The notes below the pieces were generated by a model, which had not been told where the DNA came from, searched no databases, and saw only the letters and a program-made list of their open reading frames with translations. Position numbers and translations under genes: made by a program. Of a DNA stretch of 64,000 nucleotides, positions 29,932 through 38,675 are shown piece after piece. The stretch covers positions 59,590 to 123,589 of the forward strand of contig NZ_NINW01000045.1 in assembly GCF_002188465.1 (NCBI RefSeq), read 5' to 3'. This stretch comes from Pigmentiphaga sp. NML080357. GTDB taxonomy: Bacteria; Pseudomonadota; Gammaproteobacteria; Burkholderiales; Burkholderiaceae_B. Within the stretch, counting starts at the first letter, position 1, and each line of letters begins with the position of its first letter.

Positions 29932-31661
29932 AGGCTGTCCTCCAGGGGATGCTCGGGAATGACGAGCGATTTGAACGGTGCGTCGGGCTCCACGCCGAGC
30001 ATGCGCAGCGTGCCGCCGGTGATCTTGGAGAACGCCGGTCCGGCCACCGCGCCGCCGTAGATGCTGCCCACCGTGGGCTCGTCGATCATGACCGCCACCA
30101 CGATGCGCGGATTGGAAACCGGCGCGAACCCGGCGAAGGACGCGACGTACTTGGACACGTACGCGCCGTTGACGATCTTGCGCGCGGTGCCGGTCTTGCC
30201 CGCCACGCGGTAGCCCATGACCTGCGCCTGCGAGGCCGTGCCGCCGGGGCCGACCACGGCCTCGAGCATCTGCCGCATGGTGCGCGCCGTCTTAGCCGAG
30301 TAGATGCGCGTGCCCGCGGGCGGACGCTCGGTCTTGAGGAAAGTCAGCGGCACGGTGTCGCCGTCGCGCGCGAAGGCGGTATAGGCATGGGCCATCTGCA
30401 CCAGGGATACCGACAGGCCGTAGCCATAGGACATGGTGGCTTTTTCGATGGGCTTCCACTTGTCATAGGGGCGCAGCCTCCCCGCCACCGCGCCGGGGAA
30501 GTCGAGCTTGGGCGCCTGGCCCAGGCCCAGCTCGGTGTACTTCTCCCACATTTCCTTGTTTTCCAGGCGCTGCGAAATCAGGGTGGTGCCGATGTTGCTC
30601 GACTTCTGCACCACGCCGGCCACGTCCAGCTTGCCGTAGCCATGGGTGTCGCTGATGGTGCGGCCGTAGAAGTTCATGCGGCCGCCGCCGGTATCCACCA
30701 CCGTCGAAGGCTGCACCCGGCCCAGGTCGAGCGCCAGCGCGATCGAGAACGGCTTGATCGTGGAACCCGGTTCGAAGGTATCGGTCAGCGCGCGGTTGCG
30801 CAGGCGGGCGCCGGTCAGCGTCTCGCGGTGGTTGGGGTTGTAGGTGGGCAGGTTCGCCAAGGCAAGGATCTCCCCGGTGCGCGTATCCACCACGATGGCG
30901 GCGCCGCCCTTGGCCTTGTGGCGCTCGACTGCTTCTTGCAACTGCGAAAACACTAGGTACTGCACTCGGGTATCGATGGACAGGGTCAGGTCGTGACCAT
31001 TGGCCGGCGCACGAACCGCCTGTACGTCCTCGACTACCCTTCCCAGGCGGTCCTTGATGACCCGGCGGCTGCCAGGACGGCCTGCCAACTGGGAATTGTA
31101 GGCCAGCTCGATGCCTTCCTGCCCGCGGTCCTCGACGTTGGTGAAACCCAGCACATGGCCGAGCACCTCGCCCTCGGGGTAGTAGCGCAGCGTCTCGCGC
31201 TGCTGGTGGATACCATCCAGCCCAAGGGCCGCCACCTTCTCGGCCACCTCCACCGGCACCTGGCGCTTCAGGTAGACGAATGTCTTGTCCTCGTTGGCCA
31301 GCTTGCGCTGCAAGTCGCGCAACGGCGTGTCGAGCAGCTTGGCGAGCTCGGCCAGCTTGGAAGGAGGCGCCTTGACGTCCTCGGGGATCGCCCACACCGC
31401 GCGCGCCGGGATGCTGGATGCGACCACCACCCCGTTGCGGTCGGTGATCTTGCCGCGGGAAGCGGGCAGGACCAGCGTGCGCGCATAGCGCGACTCGCCC
31501 TGCTTCTGCAGGAACTCGTTCGACAATCCTTGCAGGTACAGGGCCCGGACCACCAGCGCCGCGAAGCCGGCGAACAGCAGGAACAGCACGAAACGCGACC
31601 GCCAGGCGGGCAGCTTCAGGTTCAGGACGGGGTTTTCGGACGAAAAACGCACGCGCTTCAT
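29928..31661 (-). CDS. ftsI: Peptidoglycan D,D-transpeptidase FtsI (PBP3)
   Basis: Class B penicillin-binding protein that crosslinks septal peptidoglycan with FtsW. It is 577 residues starting at ATG 31661. A single transmembrane helix lies at about 22-42, then the pedestal domain (SRGKITDRNGVVVA), and the transpeptidase domain with the three active-site motifs: STIK at 300-303, SSN at 354-356 and KTG at 489-491. It overlaps ftsL by 4 bp and murE-murF by 4 bp. Confidence 0.97.
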   Translation of the reverse strand: MKRVRFSSENPVLNLKLPAWRSRFVLFLLFAGFAALVVRALYLQGLSNEFLQKQGESRYARTLVLPASRGKITDRNGVVVASSIPARAVWAIPEDVKAPPSKLAELAKLLDTPLRDLQRKLANEDKTFVYLKRQVPVEVAEKVAALGLDGIHQQRETLRYYPEGEVLGHVLGFTNVEDRGQEGIELAYNSQLAGRPGSRRVIKDRLGRVVEDVQAVRAPANGHDLTLSIDTRVQYLVFSQLQEAVERHKAKGGAAIVVDTRTGEILALANLPTYNPNHRETLTGARLRNRALTDTFEPGSTIKPFSIALALDLGRVQPSTVVDTGGGRMNFYGRTISDTHGYGKLDVAGVVQKSSNIGTTLISQRLENKEMWEKYTELGLGQAPKLDFPGAVAGRLRPYDKWKPIEKATMSYGYGLSVSLVQMAHAYTAFARDGDTVPLTFLKTERPPAGTRIYSAKTARTMRQMLEAVVGPGGTASQAQVMGYRVAGKTGTARKIVNGAYVSKYVASFAGFAPVSNPRIVVAVMIDEPTVGSIYGGAVAGPAFSKITGGTLRMLGVEPDAPFKSLVIPEHPLEDSL

Positions 31662-32008
31662 CGTGCACCTCTCGCAGGGGGCTTGGGCGGCACGGGCACG
31701 CCCGGCGGGCCATAGGGCAGCAGGGCCGGGCCGGTCTGGGCGTCGCGCGATTGCGCCAGATAGATCGTGCGCGCCGGCGTGACCGGCTCCATCTTCAGCG
31801 TGGTGCGGGCCACACTGTCGATCAGCGCATGCTTGGCGTGGTCGGTCTGCTCGAGCTGCAGGCGGCGCCATTCGACGTCGAGGTCGCGCGCCACCGACTG
31901 GGCACGCTCCAATTCGACGAACAGGCTGCGCGCCTTGTACTGGCTGCTGACCAGCGATAGCGAGCAGCCGACCAAGGCGACTGTCAGGACGAAGAGCAGG
32001 CGCCCCAT
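31658..32008 (-). CDS. ftsL: Cell division protein FtsL
   Basis: FtsL is a small bitopic divisome protein that forms a coiled coil with FtsB. It has 116 residues: a transmembrane helix at about 3-22 (LLFVLTVALVGCSLSLVSS), a leucine-zipper-like coiled coil at about 25-75 (KARSLFVELERAQSVARDLD, then EWRRLQLEQTDHAKHALID) and an extra C-terminal proline-rich tail of about 25 residues (PYGPPGVPVPPKPPARGAR). It sits between rsmH (10-bp gap) and ftsI, as expected. Confidence 0.93.
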   Translation of the reverse strand: MGRLLFVLTVALVGCSLSLVSSQYKARSLFVELERAQSVARDLDVEWRRLQLEQTDHAKHALIDSVARTTLKMEPVTPARTIYLAQSRDAQTGPALLPYGPPGVPVPPKPPARGAR

Positions 32009-32018
32009 GTCGGCCTCC

Positions 32019-33080
32019 TTATGCGCAGGCGAAGGATTGGGCGCGCGGCGTGCGCGTCCGGGCCGGCTGGCGCCGCCGGCCGGCCGGCGCCTCGGGCATC
32101 TTCAGGAAAGCCCTGCCGCCCTCGGCCGGCAGGGCCACGTGCGTGCGCTCGGCCACACGCAGGACGGCGGAACGGGCGCGGGGATTGGCCTGGATTTCGG
32201 CTTCGCTGGGCAGGACGCGCCCCACCGAGGCCAGCACGGGCTGCGGCCGTTCGCTCTCGCGCAGCGGCAGCCTGGCGGTTTCGGCCCCCGGCCGCGAAGC
32301 TGCGGCAATGAACTGCTTGACGATGCGGTCCTCGAGCGAGTGGAAGCTGATCACCGCCAGCCGCCCGCCCGGAACCAGCAGGTCGAGCGCCGCCGCTAGC
32401 GCACGCGGGAGCTCTTCAAGCTCCTGATTGAGGTGAATCCGTATAGCCTGAAAGGTGCGGGTCGCTGGATGCTGACCCTTTTCCCTCGTGCGGACGGCAC
32501 CAGCCACGACGTCGGCAAGCTCGCCTGTGGTCGTGATAGGCCGTTTCTCGCGGCTAGCTGCAATCGCCTTTGCAATCTGGAAAGCAAACCGTTCTTCACC
32601 ATAGCGTGCTATGACCTCCCGCATGTCGTCGATGCTCGCGCGAGCGAGCCATTGCGCGGCGGTTTCGCCGCGCGTGGTGTCCATCCGCATATCGAGCGGG
32701 CCGTCGCGCATGAAGGAAAATCCGCGCTCCGCGTCGTCGATCTGCGGCGAAGAAATACCCAGGTCCATCATCAGGCCGTCGATCCGGTCGACCCCCAGCC
32801 GGGACAACTCGTCGGCCAGTTCGCCGAAGCCTTCGTGGACCACCGTCACCCGGCCATCCTGGTCGGCCAGCGCACGGGCCGCGGCAATCGCCTGCGGATC
32901 CTTGTCGAAGACCACCAGCCGCGCGTCCGGTCCGAGCCTCGCGAGCAACGCCCGGGAATGTCCGCCGCGCCCGAAAGTGGCGTCGACCCAGACCCCGGCG
33001 CCAACGCCGTCGGCGGGTACGGCCAACGCGTCTATCGTCGGCTCCAGCAGCACGGGCCGATGCAGGAATGGGGTCGTCAC
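32019..33080 (-). CDS. rsmH: 16S rRNA m4C1402 methyltransferase RsmH (MraW)
   Basis: S-adenosylmethionine-dependent methyltransferase that modifies C1402 of 16S rRNA. It is 353 residues. Motifs: [15 protein letters not shown] at the N-terminus, the SAM loop [67 protein letters not shown] and [17 protein letters not shown]. It starts 4 bp after mraZ stops. Confidence 0.97.
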   Translation of the reverse strand: MTTPFLHRPVLLEPTIDALAVPADGVGAGVWVDATFGRGGHSRALLARLGPDARLVVFDKDPQAIAAARALADQDGRVTVVHEGFGELADELSRLGVDRIDGLMMDLGISSPQIDDAERGFSFMRDGPLDMRMDTTRGETAAQWLARASIDDMREVIARYGEERFAFQIAKAIAASREKRPITTTGELADVVAGAVRTREKGQHPATRTFQAIRIHLNQELEELPRALAAALDLLVPGGRLAVISFHSLEDRIVKQFIAAASRPGAETARLPLRESERPQPVLASVGRVLPSEAEIQANPRARSAVLRVAERTHVALPAEGGRAFLKMPEAPAGRRRQPARTRTPRAQSFACA

Positions 33081-33084
33081 GGCG

Positions 33085-33513
33085 TCAGAAAGAAAACTGG
33101 TTCAGGACTTCGGGCATGCCCTGCGCCAGCATTTCCTGCTCGCGCTGGGCCAAAACGGCAGCGTCCCACAGCTCGAAGTGCGCGCCCAGGCCGAGCAGCA
33201 TCACGTCGCGGTTCAGGGCGGCCGCGGTGCGCAATTCGGGAGCGATCAGGATGCGGCCCGCGTTGTCGAGCTCCACATCCTGGGCATTGCCCAGCAGCAA
33301 CCGCTGTAGCGCGCGCGCCTGCATCGGAAATGCGGCGATCTGCTCGCGCTTCACCTCCCAGGTGGGACGGGGGTAGATCAGAAGGCAACCGTCCGGATGC
33401 CGAGTCAGGGTCAGGCGGCCTTCGGCCTGCGCCATGAGCGCGTCACGATGCCGGGTAGGGATCGAGACCCTTCCCTTCGCATCGAGCGTGAGCGCGCTGC
33501 TGCCCTGAAACAC
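33085..33513 (-). CDS. mraZ: Transcriptional regulator MraZ
   Basis: MraZ represses its own dcw promoter. It is 142 residues, with two AbrB-like half-domains: [23 protein letters not shown] near the N-terminus and [15 protein letters not shown] in the second repeat. It starts with GTG at 33513 and no strong ribosome site. Four 10-bp-spaced GTGGG-like boxes lie immediately upstream, matching the known MraZ operator layout. Confidence 0.95.
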   Translation of the reverse strand: MFQGSSALTLDAKGRVSIPTRHRDALMAQAEGRLTLTRHPDGCLLIYPRPTWEVKREQIAAFPMQARALQRLLLGNAQDVELDNAGRILIAPELRTAAALNRDVMLLGLGAHFELWDAAVLAQREQEMLAQGMPEVLNQFSF

Positions 33514-33523
33514 GACTCGTCAC

Positions 33524-33558
33524 CCCACTTTTTTGCACAAAATTCTACTATTTCCCAC
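33524..33558 (-). promoter_or_regulatory. MraZ operator: four direct repeats with 10-bp period
   Basis: On the minus strand the pentamers GTGGG (33558-33554), GTAGA (33548-33544), GTGCA (33538-33534) and GTGGG (33528-33524) recur exactly every 10 bp. MraZ is known to bind TGGG-type direct repeats with this period upstream of mraZ. The two outer boxes are canonical; the two inner ones are degenerate. Confidence 0.8.
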
Positions 33559-33585
33559 TCTAAAGGAGCGCTCAAGCGGGGTCAA
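33557..33585 (-). promoter_or_regulatory. dcw cluster promoter (Pmra), sigma-70 type
   Basis: TTGACC at 33585-33580, a 17-bp spacer, then TAGAGT at 33562-33557 on the minus strand. Transcription would start near 33550, inside the MraZ box array, which would explain repression by MraZ. No other promoter is evident until ftsZ, and the genes from mraZ to ftsA are separated by at most 19 bp or overlap. Confidence 0.65.
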
Positions 33586-33789
33586 GCCGCTCCGGCCGGG
33601 TTTTTTCATAAGTAACAAGGACTTAGCCGCACTTCCTCAACATTCATATTGCGAAATATTCCATAAAATCAGTGCATTGGAATTTGAAGTGAAGGTAGCG
33701 TCTGAAGAAATCCGTGCCGCGGCGCCGCAAGGCGCGACAAGGTAACAAAACGCGAGACGTGATGCGGGGTTGAGGGTGGCCGGGGGCCG

Positions 33790-33813
33790 CGACTAGCGTA
33801 TTCCTACGACTAG
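33790..33813 (+). promoter_or_regulatory. Dyad/direct repeat upstream of the thiolase operon
   Basis: CGACTAG occurs at 33790-33796 and again at 33807-33813, enclosing the dyad CGTA-TTCC-TACG. It lies about 80 bp before the first gene of the catabolic operon. The LuxR/FixJ-type PAS regulator at the other end of that operon (39683-40249) is the obvious candidate binder; this is inference. The remaining part of the 33586-33893 gap shows nothing else clear. Confidence 0.4.
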
Positions 33814-33893
33814 GCCCGGGTACGGGCCTTGGAAATAATGGGCTCCATAACGAGCGCGCATGCCGGTCACGGACAAGCGCCACAGGAGACGCC

Positions 33894-35063
33894 ATGGAGC
33901 ACGCTTGCATCGTCGGATGGAGCCATACCCCGTTCGGCCGCCTCGACGCCTTCGACCTCGAGCGGCTGATGGTCGATTCCGCGCATGCCGCGCTGGCCGA
34001 CGCCGGCCTGCAGGCGCGGGACATCGATACCGTATTCGTGTCCCACTTCAACGCCGGCATGGTGCCCGACGGCTTCGTGTCCTCGCTGCCGTTCGGCGCC
34101 GACGAAGGCTTTCGCTTCAAGCCCGCCGTGCGGCTGGAGAATGCCTGCGCTTCCGGCTCGGCCGCGATCCATGCCGCGCTCGACGCCATCGGCGCCGGCC
34201 GCGCCCGCATCGCGCTGGTGGTGGGCGCCGAAAAAATGACCGCGGCCGACGGGCCCGCCGTCACCGCGGCCCTGGCGCGCGCCAGCCATTACCGGGACGA
34301 AGGCGCGCAAGGGATGACCTTTCCCGGCATCTTCGCCCGGATCGCGCGGGAGTACTTCGCCCGCCACGGCGACCACGGGGCCACACTGGCCCGCATCGCG
34401 GCCAAGAACCATGCGAACGGGGCGCGCAACCCGCTCGCCCACTTGCGCCGCGACCTCGGATTCGAGTTCTGCAACACGGTTTCCGAGCGCAACCCGCTCA
34501 TCGCCGCCCCATTGCGAAAGACCGACTGCTCCACCGTGGCCGACGGCGCGGCGGCCCTGGTACTGGCCGCGGCCCCCCTGGCCCGCGAGTTCCGGCGCGC
34601 GGTCCGCTTTCGCGCGGCGGTGCAGGTCAACGATTTCCTGCCCATGTCCCGGCGCGACCCGGTGGCGTTCGAGGGCCCGCGCCTGGCCTGGCGGCGCGCG
34701 CTCGAAGAAGCCGGGGCGGACGTCGGCGACCTGGACCTGGCCGAGGTCCATGATTGCTTCACCATCGCCGAACTGCTCTGCTATGAAGCCATGGGGCTGG
34801 CCGAAACCGGCCAGGGCGCGCGCTGCGTCGAGGACGGCACCGTGGCGTTCGACGGCGCGCTGCCCGTGAATCCCTCGGGCGGCCTCAAGGCCAAGGGCCA
34901 CCCGGTCGGCGCCACCGGCGTCTCCATGCATGTCATGGCCGCCAGGCAGCTATGCGGCGAGGCCGGCGCCATCCAGGTGCCGGGAGCCGGCCTGGCCGGC
35001 GTCTTCAACATGGGCGGCGCCGTCGTCGCCAACTACGTGAGCGTGCTCGAACGCGCCGCCTAG
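33894..35063 (+). CDS. Thiolase-family protein (acetyl-CoA acetyltransferase/SCP-x type)
   Basis: A 389-residue thiolase-fold protein. The nucleophilic cysteine is visible at C85 (RLENACASGSAAIH), with the second half carrying VHDCFTIAE and the active-site GHPVGATG. It belongs to the SCP-x-like thiolases, which cleave or condense CoA thioesters, often of branched or steroid substrates. First gene of a five-gene plus-strand operon with acyl-CoA synthetase, Bug receptor, metallo-hydrolase and fumarylacetoacetase-family genes. Start ATG 33894 follows AGGAGAC. Confidence 0.88.
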   Translation: MEHACIVGWSHTPFGRLDAFDLERLMVDSAHAALADAGLQARDIDTVFVSHFNAGMVPDGFVSSLPFGADEGFRFKPAVRLENACASGSAAIHAALDAIGAGRARIALVVGAEKMTAADGPAVTAALARASHYRDEGAQGMTFPGIFARIAREYFARHGDHGATLARIAAKNHANGARNPLAHLRRDLGFEFCNTVSERNPLIAAPLRKTDCSTVADGAAALVLAAAPLAREFRRAVRFRAAVQVNDFLPMSRRDPVAFEGPRLAWRRALEEAGADVGDLDLAEVHDCFTIAELLCYEAMGLAETGQGARCVEDGTVAFDGALPVNPSGGLKAKGHPVGATGVSMHVMAARQLCGEAGAIQVPGAGLAGVFNMGGAVVANYVSVLERAA

Positions 35064-35081
35064 GGCCCAGGGAACGACGCC

Positions 35082-36641
35082 ATGAATCTTGCCCAATTGC
35101 TCGCGCGCGCCGCCCGGGTCCATGGCGACCTGCCGGCCGTCTACCTCGGGACTTCCCTGCTGCACGACTACCGCGGCCTCGCGGCCCGCGCCGCCGCCAT
35201 CGCGGGCGGCCTGCGCAACCGCGCCGGCCTGGCGTCCGGCGACCGCGTCGCGCTGTTCATGACCAACAGCCCGGAATATCTCGAGGCCATGTACGGCGCA
35301 TGGTGGGCAGGCCTCGTCATCGTGCCGATTAACGCCAAGCTCCACCCCCGCGAGGCGGCATTCATCCTCGACCATGCGCAGGCGGGCGCGCTGTTCATCA
35401 GCCCGGAGCTGTCGGCCGGCCTGCTGCCCCTGCTGGGCAGCGCGCCTTCCGTACGCCACGTATTCGAAACGGGGACCGGCGGCTATCGCGCCCTCCTCGG
35501 CGCCGCCCCTCTTCCTCCGGCATCCCGCCGCCCCGAGGACCTGGCCTGGCTGTTCTATACCTCCGGCACCACGGGACGGCCCAAGGGCGTCATGCAGACG
35601 AACCGGATGCTGCTGGCGATGACGGCCTGCTATTTCTCGGATGTCGACGCGGTGGACGTCCGGGACGCCACGGTCTACGCCGCGCCCATGTCGCATGGCG
35701 CCGGCCTGTACAGCCTGCCGCACATGATGGCCGCGGCGCGCCACGTGATCCCGGAGTCGGGAGCCTTCGACCCGGCGGAACTGGCCGGCCTGGCGCGCGG
35801 ACTGGACCGGCTGTCTATGTTCGCCGCCCCAACCATGGTCAAGCGGCTGGTGTCCCGCATCGAGTCGGCGGGCGACGATCCGGCCGGCTTCAAGACCATC
35901 GTCTATGGCGGCGGCCCCATGTACGTCGAAGACATCAGGAACGCGCTCGCGGTCATGGGCGACCGTTTCGTGCAGATCTACGGCCAGGGCGAATCGCCCA
36001 TGACGATCACCGCGCTATCGCGCCGCCAACTGGCCGATCGCGGCCATCCGCGCTGGCCGGCCCGGCTGGCCTCGGTGGGCGTGGCCCAGTCGCAAGTCGA
36101 GGTTCGCGTGGCCGATGCCCACGGCGCGCCGCTGCCGGCCGGGGAGATCGGCGAAGTCCAGGTCCGCGGCGACGTGGTCATGGGCGGGTACTGGCGCGAC
36201 CCGGACGCCAGCGCCAGGACGCTGCGCGGCGGATGGCTGTGGACGGGCGACGTCGGCCTCATGGACGACGAGGGCTTTCTCACCCTCAAGGACCGCTCCA
36301 AGGACGTCATCATATCGGGGGGCTCCAACATCTACCCGCGGGAAATCGAAGAGGTCCTGCTTACCCACCCCGGCGTGGCCGAAGTGGCCGTGGTCGGTGC
36401 GCCCGACCCGGAATGGGGCGAAGAGGTCGTGGCCTTCGTCGTCCCGCGCAACGGGCCCGAACCGACGCAGGCCGAGCTCGATCGCCTGTGCCTGGCGCAC
36501 ATCGCCCGCTTCAAGCGGCCCAAGCGCTATCGCTTTGTCGACGCGCTACCCAAGAACAACTACGGCAAGGTCCTGAAAACCGAGCTCAAGGCCGCGCTCG
36601 CCGGCCGGAATGAGCCGACACCTCCCAAGGAGACGACATGA
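35082..36641 (+). CDS. Class I adenylate-forming acyl-CoA synthetase
   Basis: A 519-residue AMP-dependent ligase that activates a carboxylic acid to its CoA thioester. Motifs: the ATP loop YTSGTTGRPKGVM, YGQGESPMTITALS, the hinge WTGDVGLMDDEGF, DRSKDVIISGGSNIYPREIE and the catalytic-lysine segment PKNNYGKVLK. It is 18 bp downstream of the thiolase gene, and its end overlaps the Bug start by 4 bp. Substrate unknown; the neighbours suggest an aromatic or cyclic acid imported with the Bug receptor. Confidence 0.92.
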   Translation: MNLAQLLARAARVHGDLPAVYLGTSLLHDYRGLAARAAAIAGGLRNRAGLASGDRVALFMTNSPEYLEAMYGAWWAGLVIVPINAKLHPREAAFILDHAQAGALFISPELSAGLLPLLGSAPSVRHVFETGTGGYRALLGAAPLPPASRRPEDLAWLFYTSGTTGRPKGVMQTNRMLLAMTACYFSDVDAVDVRDATVYAAPMSHGAGLYSLPHMMAAARHVIPESGAFDPAELAGLARGLDRLSMFAAPTMVKRLVSRIESAGDDPAGFKTIVYGGGPMYVEDIRNALAVMGDRFVQIYGQGESPMTITALSRRQLADRGHPRWPARLASVGVAQSQVEVRVADAHGAPLPAGEIGEVQVRGDVVMGGYWRDPDASARTLRGGWLWTGDVGLMDDEGFLTLKDRSKDVIISGGSNIYPREIEEVLLTHPGVAEVAVVGAPDPEWGEEVVAFVVPRNGPEPTQAELDRLCLAHIARFKRPKRYRFVDALPKNNYGKVLKTELKAALAGRNEPTPPKETT

Positions 36642-37615
36642 AGACCACTCTTGCAAGCATGCTCGGCCGGGGCGCGCTGGCGCTCGCGGTCGGCGCCGCC
36701 TGGCCGGCCCACGGCGCCGAAAAGGCCTACCCGTCCCATCCGGTCCGGGTGATCGTGCCATTCGCCCCCGGCACCTCGCCCGACGTGGTCATACGCATCG
36801 TCGGCCAGAAACTGGGAGACATCTGGGGCCAGCCGCTGATCGTGGAGAACCGCCCGGGCGCAGGGGGCGGCATCGGCGCGGCGGCTGTCGCGCAGGCCCA
36901 GCCCGACGGCTACACCGTGCTCTACACCGTCAACTCGGTGCTGTGCGCGAATCCGCACCTCTACGCCAAGCTCGGCTACGACCCCTTCAAGAGCTACGCC
37001 CCGGTGTCGCTGATGGTCAACCTGGGCTACGTGCTGCTCGCCCGGAATGAACTGCCAGCCCGCAATGTGGCGGAACTCATCGCCTACGCGAAGAAGAACC
37101 CGGGCAAGCTCACCTACGGTTCGGCCGGCAACGGCTCGGGCAACCACATCGTGATGGAGCTGCTGACCAGCATGACCGACACCCCCATGCTGCACGTGCC
37201 CATGAATACCAACAAGGTGCTGGCCCTGCTGAGCGGTCAGATCGACCTGGCCATGGAGCCCTACACCAATGGCGTGGCCGCCGCCCGGGAAGGCAAGGTC
37301 CGTCCTCTCGCGGTGACTCTGGCCAAGCGTACCGGGAACCTGCCCGACGTGCCGACCATAGGCGAAACGGTGCCTGGCTACGTGGCCGATGCCTGGCACG
37401 GGTTGTTCGCACCGGCCGGCACGCCGCCCGAGGTGGTCGACAGGCTCAGCGCCGACATCGCCCGCGTGCTGGCCATGCCCGACGTACGCGAACGCCTGGC
37501 CACGGCCAGCCTGGAGCCGGTAGGATCGACCCCGGCCGAGCTCGGCGCGATCCTGCGCCGCGACTACGAAAAATGGGGCGCGGTCATCCGCAACGCGAAC
37601 ATCCGGCTGGACTGA
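36638..37615 (+). CDS. Bug/TctC-family periplasmic solute-binding receptor
   Basis: A 325-residue exported receptor. Signal peptide MKTTLASMLGRGALALAVGA then a cut after AHGA; family segments VRVIVPFAPGTSPDVVIRIV, ENRPGAGGGIGAAAVAQ and PDGYTVLY. The ATG overlaps the synthetase stop (ATGA), so it is translated with the CoA ligase; uptake and activation of the same compound is a reasonable inference. The loop after VPFAPG is TSP rather than the more usual GP/AAD. Confidence 0.92.
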   Translation: MKTTLASMLGRGALALAVGAAWPAHGAEKAYPSHPVRVIVPFAPGTSPDVVIRIVGQKLGDIWGQPLIVENRPGAGGGIGAAAVAQAQPDGYTVLYTVNSVLCANPHLYAKLGYDPFKSYAPVSLMVNLGYVLLARNELPARNVAELIAYAKKNPGKLTYGSAGNGSGNHIVMELLTSMTDTPMLHVPMNTNKVLALLSGQIDLAMEPYTNGVAAAREGKVRPLAVTLAKRTGNLPDVPTIGETVPGYVADAWHGLFAPAGTPPEVVDRLSADIARVLAMPDVRERLATASLEPVGSTPAELGAILRRDYEKWGAVIRNANIRLD

Positions 37616-37664
37616 GCGGCCGCGGATGACGCGGCCAGGACCCCGAGAACCCGAAGGAGACGAC

Positions 37665-38675
37665 ATGACGACATCCACCGCCAAGTGGCGCTACACCAAG
37701 GGCCTGCACGACCTGGGCAACGGCCTGCACGCCTACCTCGTGCCCGACGGCAGCTGGGGCTGGTCCAACGCCGGCCTCATATCCGACGGCGGCGAATCGC
37801 TGCTGGTCGATACCTTGTTCGACCTGCCCCTGACCGCCGAAATGCTGGCCAGCATGCGCGACGCCGTACCCGCCGCCAAGCGGATCGGCGCGCTGGTCAA
37901 CACCCACGGCAACGGCGACCACACCTTCGGCAACCAGTTGCTGGAAGGCTCGCGCATCATCGCCTCCAACGGCTGCGTGGAAGATATGAAGCACCGGCCG
38001 CCCGAGCAGTATCTCGACTGGCAGAAGGACTGGCCCAACATGGGCATGGCCGGCAAATTCTGGCAGGAGGTCATCGGCTCGCGGTTCGACTTCAGCGGCA
38101 TCCGCCTCACGCTGCCGACCGAGACCTTCGACCATCGGATGGACCTCACGGTGGGCGACAAGGAAGTCCAGCTGATCGAGGTCGGACCGGCCCACACCCG
38201 CGGCGACGTGCTGGTCTACGTGCCCAAGGACCGCGTCGTCTTCACCGGCGACATCATGTTCGTGGGCGGGCACCCGGCCATCTGGACGGGGCCCGTCTCG
38301 AACTGGATCGCCGCCTGCGACCGCATGCTGGGCTGGGACGTGGAAACCATCGTGCCCGGCCACGGCCCCATTACCGACAAGGCCGGCGTGCGGGACTTCC
38401 GCGACTACCTGGTCTACCTGCTGGCCGAGTCCCGCAAGTGCTTCGAGGCCGGCATGTCGTTCGAGCAGGCGGTGGACGCCATCTCGATGGACCGCTGGGC
38501 GGCCTGGGGCGAGGAAGAGCGCCTGTGCGTGAACGTCTACGCCTGCTACCGCGAGATCTCCGGCGACGCCCTGCCCAAGCCCAACGTCCTGGACATGCTG
38601 GCCCTGATGGGCAAGCGCCACTTCGCCCGCAAGCAGCACGCCTGCGGACACGAACACTGCGACGGGAACCACTGA
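37665..38675 (+). CDS. Metallo-beta-lactamase-fold hydrolase
   Basis: A 336-residue MBL-fold protein. ATG 37665 is preceded by AAGGAGA. The metal-site motif is NTHGNGDHTFGN (H81, N83, D85, H86), so the second His of HxHxDH is Asn, as in a known subgroup; further ligands are in VGPAHTRGDVLV, FTGDIMFVGGHP and VPGHGPI. The C-terminal end is Cys/His-rich (KQHACGHEHCDGNH), which could bind an additional metal. Probably hydrolyses an ester, lactone or thioester in the operon's pathway. The stop overlaps the next ATG as TGATG. Confidence 0.88.
   Translation: MTTSTAKWRYTKGLHDLGNGLHAYLVPDGSWGWSNAGLISDGGESLLVDTLFDLPLTAEMLASMRDAVPAAKRIGALVNTHGNGDHTFGNQLLEGSRIIASNGCVEDMKHRPPEQYLDWQKDWPNMGMAGKFWQEVIGSRFDFSGIRLTLPTETFDHRMDLTVGDKEVQLIEVGPAHTRGDVLVYVPKDRVVFTGDIMFVGGHPAIWTGPVSNWIAACDRMLGWDVETIVPGHGPITDKAGVRDFRDYLVYLLAESRKCFEAGMSFEQAVDAISMDRWAAWGEEERLCVNVYACYREISGDALPKPNVLDMLALMGKRHFARKQHACGHEHCDGNH

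Noticed and set aside
37905..37925. Asn in place of the second His of the MBL HxHxDH motif taken as loss of function
   Set aside because: The THxNGDH form is common in a subgroup of MBL-fold proteins, so it is not evidence of inactivation.
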